Below are positions 45,222-54,093 of a stretch of 64,000 nt of DNA, in pieces. This DNA is from Zymomonas mobilis subsp. pomaceae ATCC 29192 (GTDB lineage: Bacteria; Pseudomonadota; Alphaproteobacteria; Sphingomonadales; Sphingomonadaceae), in assembly GCF_000218875.1 (NCBI RefSeq), contig NC_015709.1:248001-312000 (forward strand), in the 5' to 3' direction. The notes beneath the pieces are model-generated. The model had not been told where the DNA came from and made no database searches. It was given only the letters and a program-made list of their open reading frames with translations. A program made the position numbers and the translations under genes. How positions within the stretch are numbered: the stretch's first letter is position 1; every line of letters begins with the position of its first letter.

Positions 45222-46268
45222 TTAATGAGCCCTCTTATTTTCTGCAATGTGGCGCCATGTCTGAATAAAACGCTCGATTACGGCTTCGTTTGTTTCAGGG
45301 CCAAAACTGACGCGAATGACTTCTTCAGCCTTTTTGTGATCATATCCCATCGCTTCTAGGACGGGGCTGATCTTTAAACTTCCTGATGCGCAAGCACTGC
45401 CAGCAGAAATTGAAATACCCGCCATATCAAATAGAATAAGCTGGGTCTTAGCGGCAATATTCGGCATATGATAAGAGGCAATCGTAGGAATTCGACTTGA
45501 ATTTTCAGCAATAATGCCGCCGCCTGCGGCTAATATGGCGCGATCTAGCTTTTCGCGTAGCGCTTTGTTTTTTTTTAACCAGCTTTTGTCTTGTGCTACC
45601 GCCGCCGCAAATCCGAGAATGGCAGGCCCATTCTCCGTGCCTGCTCGATAGCCTTGCTCCTGTCCACCAAAAGGCAAAAGATCCGCTAAATCGCGTACAA
45701 GTAGCGCCCCAATACCGGGAGGCCCCCCCAACTTATGCGCCGAGATACTGATAAAATCAGCATCCGGAAGGTCAATTTTCCCCGCTGACTGAGACGAATC
45801 AGCAAACCATAAACTATTTTTTTCTCTGATTTTTGAGGCAACCTCATCAAAAGGCTGGATGACTCCCGTTTCATTATTGACAGCCTGAATGGCAATAACC
45901 TGTTTTTCAGGTAAATTATCTAACTGAACATAGCCTGCACTATCAACGGGCAGCGTTTCAACGGCGATCCCTGTCCTACGGAAGGCATCATGCTCTACAG
46001 CCGATATCGTCGATTTTTTAAAGATATTTTGCTGTAAAACCAAAGCGATAGCTTCGCTGGCACCACTGGTAAAAATTAAATGATGGGGCCAGTTCAGGGC
46101 CTGTTTAATCTGAAAACGGGCCGATTCTACGGCTTGGCGCATCTCACGACCCTCTTTATGGGGTGATGATGGATTAGCCCACAAATCCAACCCTCTATAC
46201 ATTGCTTTTTTTGCCGCATCCAAGAGCGGTGTAGTGGCTGCATGATCGAGATAAAGGCGGCTATTCAC
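45222..46268 (-). CDS. Cysteine desulfurase, NifS/IscS family
   Basis: A 348-residue PLP enzyme. The Schiff-base lysine is in SISAHKLGGPPG, and the active Cys in SAGSACASGSLKIS. The N-terminus (RLYLDHAATTPLLDAAKKAM) is standard. It releases sulfur from cysteine for Fe-S or tRNA thiolation. It is shorter than E. coli IscS (404) and resembles the NifS-like paralogues. SufE-like protein at 7624 is a possible partner, but it is far away. Confidence 0.88.
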   Translation of the reverse strand: MNSRLYLDHAATTPLLDAAKKAMYRGLDLWANPSSPHKEGREMRQAVESARFQIKQALNWPHHLIFTSGASEAIALVLQQNIFKKSTISAVEHDAFRRTGIAVETLPVDSAGYVQLDNLPEKQVIAIQAVNNETGVIQPFDEVASKIREKNSLWFADSSQSAGKIDLPDADFISISAHKLGGPPGIGALLVRDLADLLPFGGQEQGYRAGTENGPAILGFAAAVAQDKSWLKKNKALREKLDRAILAAGGGIIAENSSRIPTIASYHMPNIAAKTQLILFDMAGISISAGSACASGSLKISPVLEAMGYDHKKAEEVIRVSFGPETNEAVIERFIQTWRHIAENKRAH

Positions 46269-46402
46269 ACAGAGTCCTTAAAAGCTTTCGGCTTTTATAA
46301 AGCCGTAAATATTGCGTGGAAAAAACCCTAACCTTATATAAGCTAGAGCGATAACTTGTTTTTTTAGGGTGTTTATTACATCCGATAACTAAATGGATCA
46401 CC

Positions 46403-47053
46403 ATGCCTGCAGTCATTTTCCCCGGCCCGGAAGGGCGTCTTGAAGGTCGATTTCAACCCGGATCGCGACCAAGGGCACCTGTTGCTTTAATTCTTCACCC
46501 TCACCCACAAGGTGGGGGCACGATGAATAATCATATTACTATGGCACTTTACCAGACTTTTGTCCGCCGTGGTTTTGCGACATTGCGTTTCAATTTTCGC
46601 AGTGTCGGGCGTTCTCAAGGGGTTTTTGATAACGGCATTGGCGAACTCTCTGACGCAGCGTCTGCATTAGATTGGGTTCAATCTATCCACCCAGAAGCGA
46701 TTACGACATGGGTCGCTGGTTTTGGATTCGGGGCATGGATTGGGATGCAATTGCTGATGCGGCGGCCTGAGATTAAAGGTTTTATTTCAATTGCTCCCCC
46801 TGCCAATATGTATGACTTTTCATTTTTAGCGCCTTGTCCTTCTTCGGGTATCATCATTCAGGGGGGTGCCGATGAAGTCGTGACGGGTTCTGCCATTCAG
46901 AAATTAGTGGATAAGTTGCGAACGCAAAAACATATTACTATTGATCACGATACTATTCTGGGAGCTAATCATTTTTTCCAAAATGAAATGCCGGAACTTA
47001 TGCAGAGCGTAGATAACTATCTGGATATGCGGTTAAAAGCTGATCTTTCCTAA
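46403..47053 (+). CDS. Alpha/beta hydrolase
   Basis: 216 residues, dienelactone-hydrolase-like fold. ALILHPHPQGGGTMNNHI is the family start. The usual nucleophile elbow G-x-S-x-G is replaced by AGFGFGAW, so the catalytic Ser seems missing. The final His could be ILGANHFF. It may be an inactive or differently acting member of the family also annotated as COG2945. Divergent from the cysteine desulfurase gene. Confidence 0.75.
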   Translation: MPAVIFPGPEGRLEGRFQPGSRPRAPVALILHPHPQGGGTMNNHITMALYQTFVRRGFATLRFNFRSVGRSQGVFDNGIGELSDAASALDWVQSIHPEAITTWVAGFGFGAWIGMQLLMRRPEIKGFISIAPPANMYDFSFLAPCPSSGIIIQGGADEVVTGSAIQKLVDKLRTQKHITIDHDTILGANHFFQNEMPELMQSVDNYLDMRLKADLS

Positions 47054-47066
47054 CAGAAATTCTTCT

Positions 47067-47101
47067 GGGAGAAGGGATATTTTCTATTTCCCCCTTCTCC
47101 C
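47067..47101 (+). terminator. Hairpin after the alpha/beta hydrolase gene
   Basis: Perfect 10-bp inverted repeat GGGAGAAGGG / CCCTTCTCCC just past the stop codon. No T-run follows on the plus strand, so it is a probable transcript end, not a canonical terminator. Confidence 0.5.
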
Positions 47102-47512
47102 ATGAAAAATTAAAAATATTTCTGACCTATCAAATTTGGAATATATTGAAGTTTTTTGTTCATAGTTATAATAAATTATTCAGGACAGAATAATTTTCTT
47201 TAATAATTATTTTAAGATGTTGTTGTTTTTGTAAAATTTATTATATTTAGGGTGGTTGCTCCCATATTCTCAGGATTAATATTTTTTAATTTTATTTCAG
47301 AAAATCTATAATTTTTGCTATTTATATAACAGTTATCCTTGAAATTTATTTCTTATAAAAGAAATATATTTTTTATTATTTTATTATTTTATTATTTTAG
47401 AAAGTCCTTGATTTTATCATTATTGTACTTCGTTTTTTTCAATAATTTAAAAAATTTTTAAATAGCTATTTAAATCTTGATAATCCTCTTTACATCCGAA
47501 GCCTTAGTTTTT
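47102..47512. other. Long AT-rich region upstream of the speF-type leader
   Basis: About 410 bp of very AT-rich DNA with poly-T and TTATT repeats (47360-47400). No coding sequence is supported. It probably holds the decarboxylase promoter at its right end. Confidence 0.4.
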
Positions 47513-47629
47513 ATGAACGACGCCCGCTGCCCCATGGGACTTCCAACCGCAAGGCAGCTTTTTAGTCTTGCCACCCTACCCTCTGGAGGTCCCTTGAATT
47601 GCACAAACATCATAGCGCGCTGGGGTTAG
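47513..47629 (+). CDS. Upstream ORF in the decarboxylase leader (possible leader peptide)
   Basis: 38 codons starting MNDARCPMGLPTARQLFSLA and ending IIARWG. It runs through the leader hairpins and overlaps the first ten decarboxylase codons in another frame. No good ribosome binding site precedes it. It may be a regulatory leader peptide or a chance frame; conserved-codon analysis is needed. Confidence 0.35.
   Translation: MNDARCPMGLPTARQLFSLATLPSGGPLNCTNIIARWG
47528..47597 (+). promoter_or_regulatory. speF-type leader RNA, sequesters the ribosome binding site
   Basis: GGGACTTCC (47536-47544) pairs with GGAGGTCCC (47585-47593), which is the decarboxylase Shine-Dalgarno sequence. An inner 7-bp hairpin GCAAGGC / GTCTTGC (47549-47555, 47565-47571) sits in between. 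The layout and position match the alphaproteobacterial speF motif found before ornithine decarboxylase genes. When paired, translation would be shut off. Confidence 0.75.
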
Positions 47630-48780
47630 CTTCTTCTCTCCGTCCGGTTGATCCGGTCACCCTTATTCGCCCTCATGCTGCTCATCGCGCGGCTCGCTTT
47701 TTTATTGAGAAATTTGCGGGTACGACGATGTATGCCGTGAAGGCCAATCCTTCACCGGCCCTTATTTGTCGTCTGTGGGAATCTGGTATTACCCATTATG
47801 ATGTAGCCTCGGCTAATGAAGTACGGTTGGTAAGAGGATTGCTACCGCACGCTACCTTATGTTTTATGAATCCTGTTAAACCAGAAGAAGTCATCCGTGA
47901 GGCATATCATGTCCATGGTGTGCGGGCTTTTTCGTTGGATAATCAGGAAGAACTAGACAAAATTCTGCGGGCAACCGACTATGCCAAAGATTTAACGTTA
48001 TGTGTGCGGTTACGTGTTTCTTCTGATCATTCCAAACTAAGTTTGAGTTCTAAATTCGGCATCGATCCGAATGCTTCGGCATCTTTATTAATGGCTGCAA
48101 GACAAGCCTCAGATGCTTTGGGTATTTGTTTTCATGTGGGTAGCCAAGCGATGTCCCCTGTTGCCTATATTCAGGCATTAGGGTTAGTCCGTGATGCTAT
48201 TGTTCAAGCCGGTGTGACCGTAGATGTCATTGATGTCGGGGGCGGTTTTCCTTCTGTTTATCCAGATCTTGAGCCGCAGGCTTTGGAAAATTATTTCCAT
48301 GCCATCCATGAAGCCTACGAAGCCTTACCTATCTCTTACTCTGCGGAATTATGGGCAGAACCGGGACGCGCTTTATCGGCAGAATATTCCAGCATTATGG
48401 TTCGGGTAGAACGTCGGCGCGGGAATGAACTTTATATCAATGATGGCGCTTATGGGGCCTTATTCGATGCTGCCCATCTTAATTGGCGTTTCCCTGTAAG
48501 ATTGTTACGGGATAAACCGAGTGATGCGCGCCTATTAGATTTTAGTTTTTATGGCCCAACCTGTGATGATATGGATTACATGGCAGGCCCCTTTTCATTA
48601 CCGGCGGATGTAGCCGTTGGCGATTACATTGAAATCGGTATGCTGGGGGCTTACGGCAATGCCATGCGCACGGATTTTAATGGTTTTAAAATGGGGCCTA
48701 CGTTGATCGCAGATGATCAACCCATGGCAAGCCTTTATGATGATGAAAATGATCTCAGACGCACTATAGCTATCCGCTAA
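47599..48780 (+). CDS. Ornithine/lysine decarboxylase, alanine-racemase fold
   Basis: 393 residues with a TTG start, 9 bases after GGAGG. Group IV decarboxylase features: PLP lysine in MYAVKANPSP, AEPGRALSAE for phosphate binding and active-site cysteine in YGPTCDDMD. It makes putrescine from ornithine, possibly cadaverine from lysine. Under the speF-type leader and followed after 128 bp by a deoxyhypusine-synthase-like gene, so polyamine synthesis is the clear theme. Confidence 0.88.
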   Translation: MHKHHSALGLASSLRPVDPVTLIRPHAAHRAARFFIEKFAGTTMYAVKANPSPALICRLWESGITHYDVASANEVRLVRGLLPHATLCFMNPVKPEEVIREAYHVHGVRAFSLDNQEELDKILRATDYAKDLTLCVRLRVSSDHSKLSLSSKFGIDPNASASLLMAARQASDALGICFHVGSQAMSPVAYIQALGLVRDAIVQAGVTVDVIDVGGGFPSVYPDLEPQALENYFHAIHEAYEALPISYSAELWAEPGRALSAEYSSIMVRVERRRGNELYINDGAYGALFDAAHLNWRFPVRLLRDKPSDARLLDFSFYGPTCDDMDYMAGPFSLPADVAVGDYIEIGMLGAYGNAMRTDFNGFKMGPTLIADDQPMASLYDDENDLRRTIAIR

Positions 48781-48908
48781 GTCATGAGCATTTTTAATAT
48801 ATTGGCTAGAAAATATTGCTATTAAAAACCTGTTTTCTGGTTCGATTTATCTAGGGTTACTTAAATTTTATGTCGGCTTATTTCCGGCGCTAAGCGGAGC
48901 TTTCTTTC

Positions 48909-49961
48909 ATGACAGACACGACGATCAACGACCAACGCAAAGCAGAATTGCTTTCAAAAGAAGTCGAACACATCGACATCCGAAGCTTTGATGCCCGTCC
49001 TATTATTAATGCAATGGGTAAGATGAGCTTCACCAGTCGTGATCTGGCACGTGCAACCGACATCTATAATCAGATGCTGGCTGATCCCAAATGCTCTATT
49101 TTCTTAGTCATTGCAGGGTCGACTTCGGCGGGTGGCTGCATGGATGCTTATGCTGAATTACTACGCTCTAATATGATTGATGGGGTTGTCGCGACAGGGG
49201 CTTCCATCGTTGACATGGATTTTTTTGAAGGCTTGGGACACAAACATTATCAGGCTCTAGAAGTACCTGATGATATGACCCTTCGTTCTCTTTACATTGA
49301 TCGTATTTACGATACCTATATTGACGAAGAACAGCTTCAGGATTGCGATAATACAATCTATAAGATTGCAGAATCCTTAAATCCCGGCGGTTATTCCAGC
49401 CGTGCCTTTATTCGGGAAATGGGGCGCTATCTGTCAGAGCATGGTAAAAAAGAAAATAGCCTCGTCAAATTAGCTTATGAGCATGATGTTCCGATTTTCT
49501 GTCCGGCCTTTGTCGATTCTTCTGCCGGATTTGGTCTCGTAAAGCATCAGGTTGAGCGGATTCGTGATAAAAAACCTTATGTTATGCTGGATGCTGCTGC
49601 CGATTTCCGTGAACTGACTGAAATTAAAATTCAAGCAGGTACGACCGGTCTTTTGATGATTGGTGGTGGCGTGCCAAAGAATTTTGTTCAAGACACGGTC
49701 GTTTGTGCGGAAGTCTTGGGCTACGAAAATATTGAAATGCATAAATATGCCGTGCAAATTACGGTAGCTGACGTGCGGGATGGGGCCTGCTCTTCTTCAA
49801 CTTTAAAAGAAGCTGCTAGCTGGGGTAAGGTTGATACAGCGCTGGAACAGATGGTTTATGCTGAAGCCGGTTCGGTTTTACCCTTGTTGGCTTCTGATGC
49901 ATGGCATCGTGGTCTGTGGAAAAATCGTGAACCACGGGCATGGAGCAAAATTTTTGCTTAA
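48909..49961 (+). CDS. Deoxyhypusine-synthase-like protein, probable homospermidine or related synthase
   Basis: 350 residues of the DHS family. The catalytic lysine is kept as K307 in SWGKV, with NAD-site segments AGSTSAGG, GVVATGAS and GLLMIGGGVPKNF. Bacteria lack eIF5A, so this enzyme should transfer an aminobutyl group to another amine such as putrescine. Product is unknown. Its place after the decarboxylase supports a two-step polyamine pathway. Terminator follows. Confidence 0.85.
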   Translation: MTDTTINDQRKAELLSKEVEHIDIRSFDARPIINAMGKMSFTSRDLARATDIYNQMLADPKCSIFLVIAGSTSAGGCMDAYAELLRSNMIDGVVATGASIVDMDFFEGLGHKHYQALEVPDDMTLRSLYIDRIYDTYIDEEQLQDCDNTIYKIAESLNPGGYSSRAFIREMGRYLSEHGKKENSLVKLAYEHDVPIFCPAFVDSSAGFGLVKHQVERIRDKKPYVMLDAAADFRELTEIKIQAGTTGLLMIGGGVPKNFVQDTVVCAEVLGYENIEMHKYAVQITVADVRDGACSSSTLKEAASWGKVDTALEQMVYAEAGSVLPLLASDAWHRGLWKNREPRAWSKIFA

Positions 49962-50004
49962 ATTTACTGTATAAGTTTTTATAAATTTTAAATTATTTTT
50001 GGAG

Positions 50005-50031
50005 AAAGCCCCATTTTTTGGGGCTTTTTTC
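50005..50031 (+). terminator. Rho-independent terminator after the DHS-like gene
   Basis: AAAGCCCCA / TGGGGCTTT stem around TTTTT, followed by TTT. Ends the polyamine transcript. Confidence 0.88.
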
Positions 50032-50158
50032 TATCCTTTTTGAAGATAAAAATCCGATTTTCATTTCTAATTTTAATTTTTTTGCCAGTACTTATTAAAA
50101 GTTTTCTACGTGCTCCCCTCTTGCCGTTTGTGTCGTTCTGGCTCATGGTTCGTCCGAC

Positions 50159-51259
50159 ATGACAGGTTCTGATGATTTTAGCTTTAATAGAGAGGGCGAT
50201 CAGCTAGCCTTAAGGGGCTCTCTGACACTTTCGGATATAGAAAGCTTATCCGATAAGCTGAAAACATTTTCCTCGGTAAAAGTGATAGATCTTTCTGATC
50301 TTCACCGAATGGATACAGCGGGTGCTTGGGTTGTTCACAAACTGGCCAAAGATACCAAAGCTGAAATCAAGGGAGCGGATACGGCTATAACGCATATTCT
50401 GGATAGAATAGCGCATTATGACTATCCTCTAGCCAATCCTCCTGAACCAATATCGCCTCTAGTCTATGTTTTGAGCAGTACCGGTAAAAATATAGTACAG
50501 GTATGGAAAACAACGGTTGGCTTAATTAATTTTTTTGGAGCGCTTCTACTAAGCCTTTGGCATATTATTCGTCATCCAAGCCGTTTGCGGCTTACCGCTA
50601 CTTCATGCCAACTGGAATCTGTTGGTGTTAATGCTATTGCGATTGTTGGCTTGATGAGCATACTTGTCGGGGTCGTTATTGCCCAGCAAGGCGCTGTACA
50701 GCTTCGCCAATTTGGCGCAGAAATTTATAGTATTAATCTTGTTGGCCGAATTTCCTTTCGCGAATTAGGGGTTTTGATGACCGCAATTATGATTGCTGGC
50801 CGTTCAGGATCGGCTTTCGCCGCAGAAATTGGTTCTATGAATTTGGCGGAAGAAATTGATGCGATGCGCATTATTGGTGTATCGCCTATGGAAACATTGG
50901 TTGTACCGCGATTTATTGCCAGTATTTTTATGATGCCTTTATTGGGCTTTTATGCCACCATAGCGGCTATTTTGGGCGGTGGTTTACTCTGTTGGACTTC
51001 TCTTGAAATTCCTCCGGCTACTTTTATTACCCGCTTACGGGAGGTTATTCCCTATACAGATATTGCCGTCGGCTTGATTAAAGCGCCTATCTTTGGGGCA
51101 TTGATTTCAATAACCGGCTGTTTTCAAGGTACTCAGGTTAAAGGCAATGCGGAACAATTGGGACGCTGTACGACAAAAGCCGTTGTTCATTCTATTTTTC
51201 TGGTAATCGTTCTTGATGCCTTCTTTGCAGTATTCTTTTCCGAGATAGGCTGGGTATGA
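50159..51259 (+). CDS. mlaE: Mla-type lipid transporter permease with STAS domain
   Basis: 366 residues. An N-terminal STAS-like domain (1-85, VKVIDLSDLHRMDTAG) is fused to an MlaE permease with five or so membrane spans, including EIGSMNLAEEIDAMRIIGVSPME, which is diagnostic. It moves phospholipids between the inner membrane and the periplasm, keeping outer-membrane asymmetry. The stop overlaps the ATPase start by 4 bp. Confidence 0.92.
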   Translation: MTGSDDFSFNREGDQLALRGSLTLSDIESLSDKLKTFSSVKVIDLSDLHRMDTAGAWVVHKLAKDTKAEIKGADTAITHILDRIAHYDYPLANPPEPISPLVYVLSSTGKNIVQVWKTTVGLINFFGALLLSLWHIIRHPSRLRLTATSCQLESVGVNAIAIVGLMSILVGVVIAQQGAVQLRQFGAEIYSINLVGRISFRELGVLMTAIMIAGRSGSAFAAEIGSMNLAEEIDAMRIIGVSPMETLVVPRFIASIFMMPLLGFYATIAAILGGGLLCWTSLEIPPATFITRLREVIPYTDIAVGLIKAPIFGALISITGCFQGTQVKGNAEQLGRCTTKAVVHSIFLVIVLDAFFAVFFSEIGWV

Positions 51260-52047
51260 GCGATTCTGACGTTATAAAAATACGCGGTCTAAAGAACAGT
51301 TTTGGTACTCAGGTTGTTCACGAAAACCTTGATCTCAGTGTCAAACGCGGTGAGATACTGGGCCTCGTCGGAGGTTCCGGTAGCGGTAAGTCTGTTTTAA
51401 TGCGTTCCATCATCGGTTTACAGAAACCCTCTGCGGGTTCAATCGAGGTTTTGGGTCATGAAATATTAGGCCAAGATATTTTGACGTTGCGTATGGTTAG
51501 CAGACATTGGGGCGTTTTGTTTCAGGAAAGTGCTTTATTCTCAACCTTGAATATTATTGAAAACATTCAAGTCCCCTTACGAGAGTATTATCCAGATCTT
51601 GACCAATCACTCTTAAATGAGATTGCCTCTTATAAAATTGCTATGACTGATTTACCGGAAGAGGCCGGTATAAAATATAACTCTGAACTTTCTGGGGGGA
51701 TGCGAAAACGCGCCGGATTATCCCGTGCTTTAGCGCTTGATCCCGATTTGTTATTTTTAGATGAACCCACCTCCGGTCTTGATCCCGTTAGTGCAGATGC
51801 TATTGACGCCTTGATCTTGGGATTACGTCAGATGCTGGGATTGACCGTGTTTATGATCACCCATGATCTCGATAGCCTTTACAATATTTGTGATCGCGTC
51901 GCGGTACTAGCCGACAAAAAGGTTATTGCTATCGATTCGGTCGAGAATTTAGCTAAGCTCGATCATCCTTGGATAAAACGCTACTTTAATGGGCCTCGTG
52001 GTCGGGCAGCGGCGGAATCCTACGATGCCAGAAAGACAGGAGCATAA
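51256..52047 (+). CDS. mlaF: Mla-type ABC transporter ATP-binding protein
   Basis: 263 residues. Walker A GGSGSGKSV, signature LSGGMRKRAGLSRALALD, Walker B LLFLDEPTSGLDP. The GLVGGSGSGKSVLMRS motif is typical of MlaF/Ttg2A ATPases. Energises the MlaE permease. Followed after 10 bp by the MCE protein. Confidence 0.93.
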   Translation: MSDSDVIKIRGLKNSFGTQVVHENLDLSVKRGEILGLVGGSGSGKSVLMRSIIGLQKPSAGSIEVLGHEILGQDILTLRMVSRHWGVLFQESALFSTLNIIENIQVPLREYYPDLDQSLLNEIASYKIAMTDLPEEAGIKYNSELSGGMRKRAGLSRALALDPDLLFLDEPTSGLDPVSADAIDALILGLRQMLGLTVFMITHDLDSLYNICDRVAVLADKKVIAIDSVENLAKLDHPWIKRYFNGPRGRAAAESYDARKTGA

Positions 52048-52057
52048 GGAACAGACG

Positions 52058-53005
52058 ATGGAAACCCGCTCCAATTATATCCTCGTTGGTAGTGTTACGC
52101 TGCTATTACTGGCTTTAATTGCCGCTGTGCTTATCTGGGTAGGCCGTATTTCCGGTAATGAGACACGATTATATGATATCTTTTTTCATCAATCCGTCGA
52201 TGGCCTGACCAAAGGCAGCACCGTTACCTATTCCGGTGTTCCTTCAGGACAAGTAAAAGAGATTAAATTATTACCCAAAGATCCCGATTTTGTTCGTGTA
52301 AGAATTATTCTTAATGCGGATACGCCTGTTCTCCAAGGTACCACTGCAACGATGTCTAGTGTCGGATTTACAGGGGTTAATCAAATTACCTTGGCGGGTG
52401 GTGTCGCCGGCGCAAAACCGATTGAGAATCAAGGGCCTTTTGGGGTTCCCGTTATTCCGACCAAACCTGGCGCTTTGGGGCAGATATTGAATAGTGCGCC
52501 CCAGCTGTTGGAACGGATTACAACCTTAACTGAAAGAATGAGTGATCTTCTCAACGATCATAATCAGCGCTCGATTGCTCGTATTTTAGATAATATGAAT
52601 ACGCTTTCTGCAACAATGGCAGGACAATCGCCTAAAATTCGGCAAATTCTTGATGATACACATCATGCTTTGGTCAATTTAGGAGATGCAGGCCACCAGA
52701 TCGCAGATTTGGCACAGACTACAAATGATACCGTTAAACAGGATATTCATCCGGCGACGGCCCATTTGAAAGAAACCGTAATGGCGGCGCGTGACAGTAT
52801 GCAAAATCTTAATGCAATGCTGATTGATGCTCGTCCGGGTGTTCATCACTTCTCTAACGAAACGATGCCTCAATTTGATCAGTTGATAAATGATTTGCAT
52901 GATATGATTGGCAACATGTCCGCATTAACGGATCGTCTCAACCAGAACGGCGCTGAGGGAATGATTAGAGGACGCCCGTTACCTGATTACAAGCCTAAGG
53001 ATTAG
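52058..53005 (+). CDS. mlaD: MCE-domain (MlaD-type) substrate-binding protein
   Basis: 315 residues from ATG 52058, with TAAGGA at 8 bases. The N-terminal membrane anchor (YILVGSVTLLLLALIAAVLIWV) leads to one MCE domain (about 35-125, GLTKGSTVTYSGVPSGQVKEI). A long helical C-terminus with TLSATMAGQSPKIRQILDD follows. It forms the periplasmic lipid shuttle ring. Longer frame starts before mlaF ends and is rejected. Confidence 0.92.
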   Translation: METRSNYILVGSVTLLLLALIAAVLIWVGRISGNETRLYDIFFHQSVDGLTKGSTVTYSGVPSGQVKEIKLLPKDPDFVRVRIILNADTPVLQGTTATMSSVGFTGVNQITLAGGVAGAKPIENQGPFGVPVIPTKPGALGQILNSAPQLLERITTLTERMSDLLNDHNQRSIARILDNMNTLSATMAGQSPKIRQILDDTHHALVNLGDAGHQIADLAQTTNDTVKQDIHPATAHLKETVMAARDSMQNLNAMLIDARPGVHHFSNETMPQFDQLINDLHDMIGNMSALTDRLNQNGAEGMIRGRPLPDYKPKD

Positions 53006-53009
53006 TATT

Positions 53010-53645
53010 ATGGATTTTCGTTATCGCTCAGCCCTGATACTTCCTATGGCTGCCCTGATGGTGTCTGGCTGTGTCAATATTGGCAATCGGACACCACCCA
53101 AAAATTTATTAACATTGACACCTGCTGTGGAGGGGGCTGTAAACAGTAATGTTTCCTCTCAGAATAAGCCTCTTTTGCTGGTTTCGCCGCCGTCCGTGCC
53201 GGCAGAATTAAAAGTAACGCGTATTCCGGTTACGACTAGTCCAACAACCATTGCTTATTTAACGGATGGGGTATGGGTAGATTTACCTTCCCGTCTCTTT
53301 AGTAGTTTACTGTCTGATACTATCGCGCATCATAATCGTTTTATGATTGTTAGTTATCGGACAGCCGTTGTGCCGGGTTATCGTTTGTCAGGCACCTTAT
53401 CGGCTTTTGGATTAGATGCGGTACATCATCAGGTTGTTATTACCTATGAGGCCTTTTTCAGCGGCGTTGATAATAAGACCAGGCAAAGTGAAGATGTGAT
53501 AAGCCATCGGTTTGAAGTACGGCAAGATATAAAGCAGCAGGATGCTGTCAATGTCGCAGCAGCCCTTAACAAAGCGTCCAATCAGCTCGCTGACCAAGTG
53601 GCTAGTTGGTTGGACCAGCAAGCTGTAGCTCCCGCGGCATCATAA
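53010..53645 (+). CDS. ABC-type transport auxiliary lipoprotein
   Basis: 211 residues with a lipobox (LMVSGC). The core (PPSVPAELKVTRIPVTTS, YLTDGVWVDLPSRLFSSLL) belongs to the PqiC/LptE-like auxiliary lipoprotein family that accompanies MCE systems. Likely sits at the outer membrane end of the lipid path. Starts 4 bp after mlaD; last gene of the operon. Confidence 0.88.
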   Translation: MDFRYRSALILPMAALMVSGCVNIGNRTPPKNLLTLTPAVEGAVNSNVSSQNKPLLLVSPPSVPAELKVTRIPVTTSPTTIAYLTDGVWVDLPSRLFSSLLSDTIAHHNRFMIVSYRTAVVPGYRLSGTLSAFGLDAVHHQVVITYEAFFSGVDNKTRQSEDVISHRFEVRQDIKQQDAVNVAAALNKASNQLADQVASWLDQQAVAPAAS

Positions 53646-53869
53646 ACAATGGCTTTTTTGGGATCGCTTCTTTCTTTTTGTGCGTTATAGCGTTAAGAGC
53701 GCATTTGGCCTTGATAATATTATATCGGGGCTGATCTGGATTTCTATCATTTTTGCATATTATCCTTTTTAAGAAGCATAATGCTAAAAAATCCGGCGAA
53801 TAATCTTGAAATTATCATAGGCTATAACAAAAAGTTATACTCTGTAGTTTAGAAATAAAGAGGCTTCAT

Positions 53870-54088
53870 TTGGCAAAAGAAGAATTGCTCGAAATGCGTG
53901 GTCGCGTTGTGGAATTGCTTCCTAACGCGATGTTTCGTGTTCAATTAGAAAATGATCATGAAATCTTAGGCCATACGGCTGGCAAGATGCGGAAAAATCG
54001 TATTCGTGTCTTGGTAGGGGACGAAGTTTTAGTTGAACTAACCCCTTATGATCTGACCAAAGGGCGGATCACCTATCGCTTTAAATAA
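53870..54088 (+). CDS. infA: Translation initiation factor IF-1
   Basis: 72 residues, exactly IF-1 length. TTG start, AGAGG seven bases upstream. The OB-fold is clear ([48 protein letters not shown]). It helps IF-2 and IF-3 set up the 30S initiation complex. Begins a run infA-maf-RNase-like-yacG with tiny gaps. Confidence 0.96.
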
Positions 54089-54093
54089 ATTTT

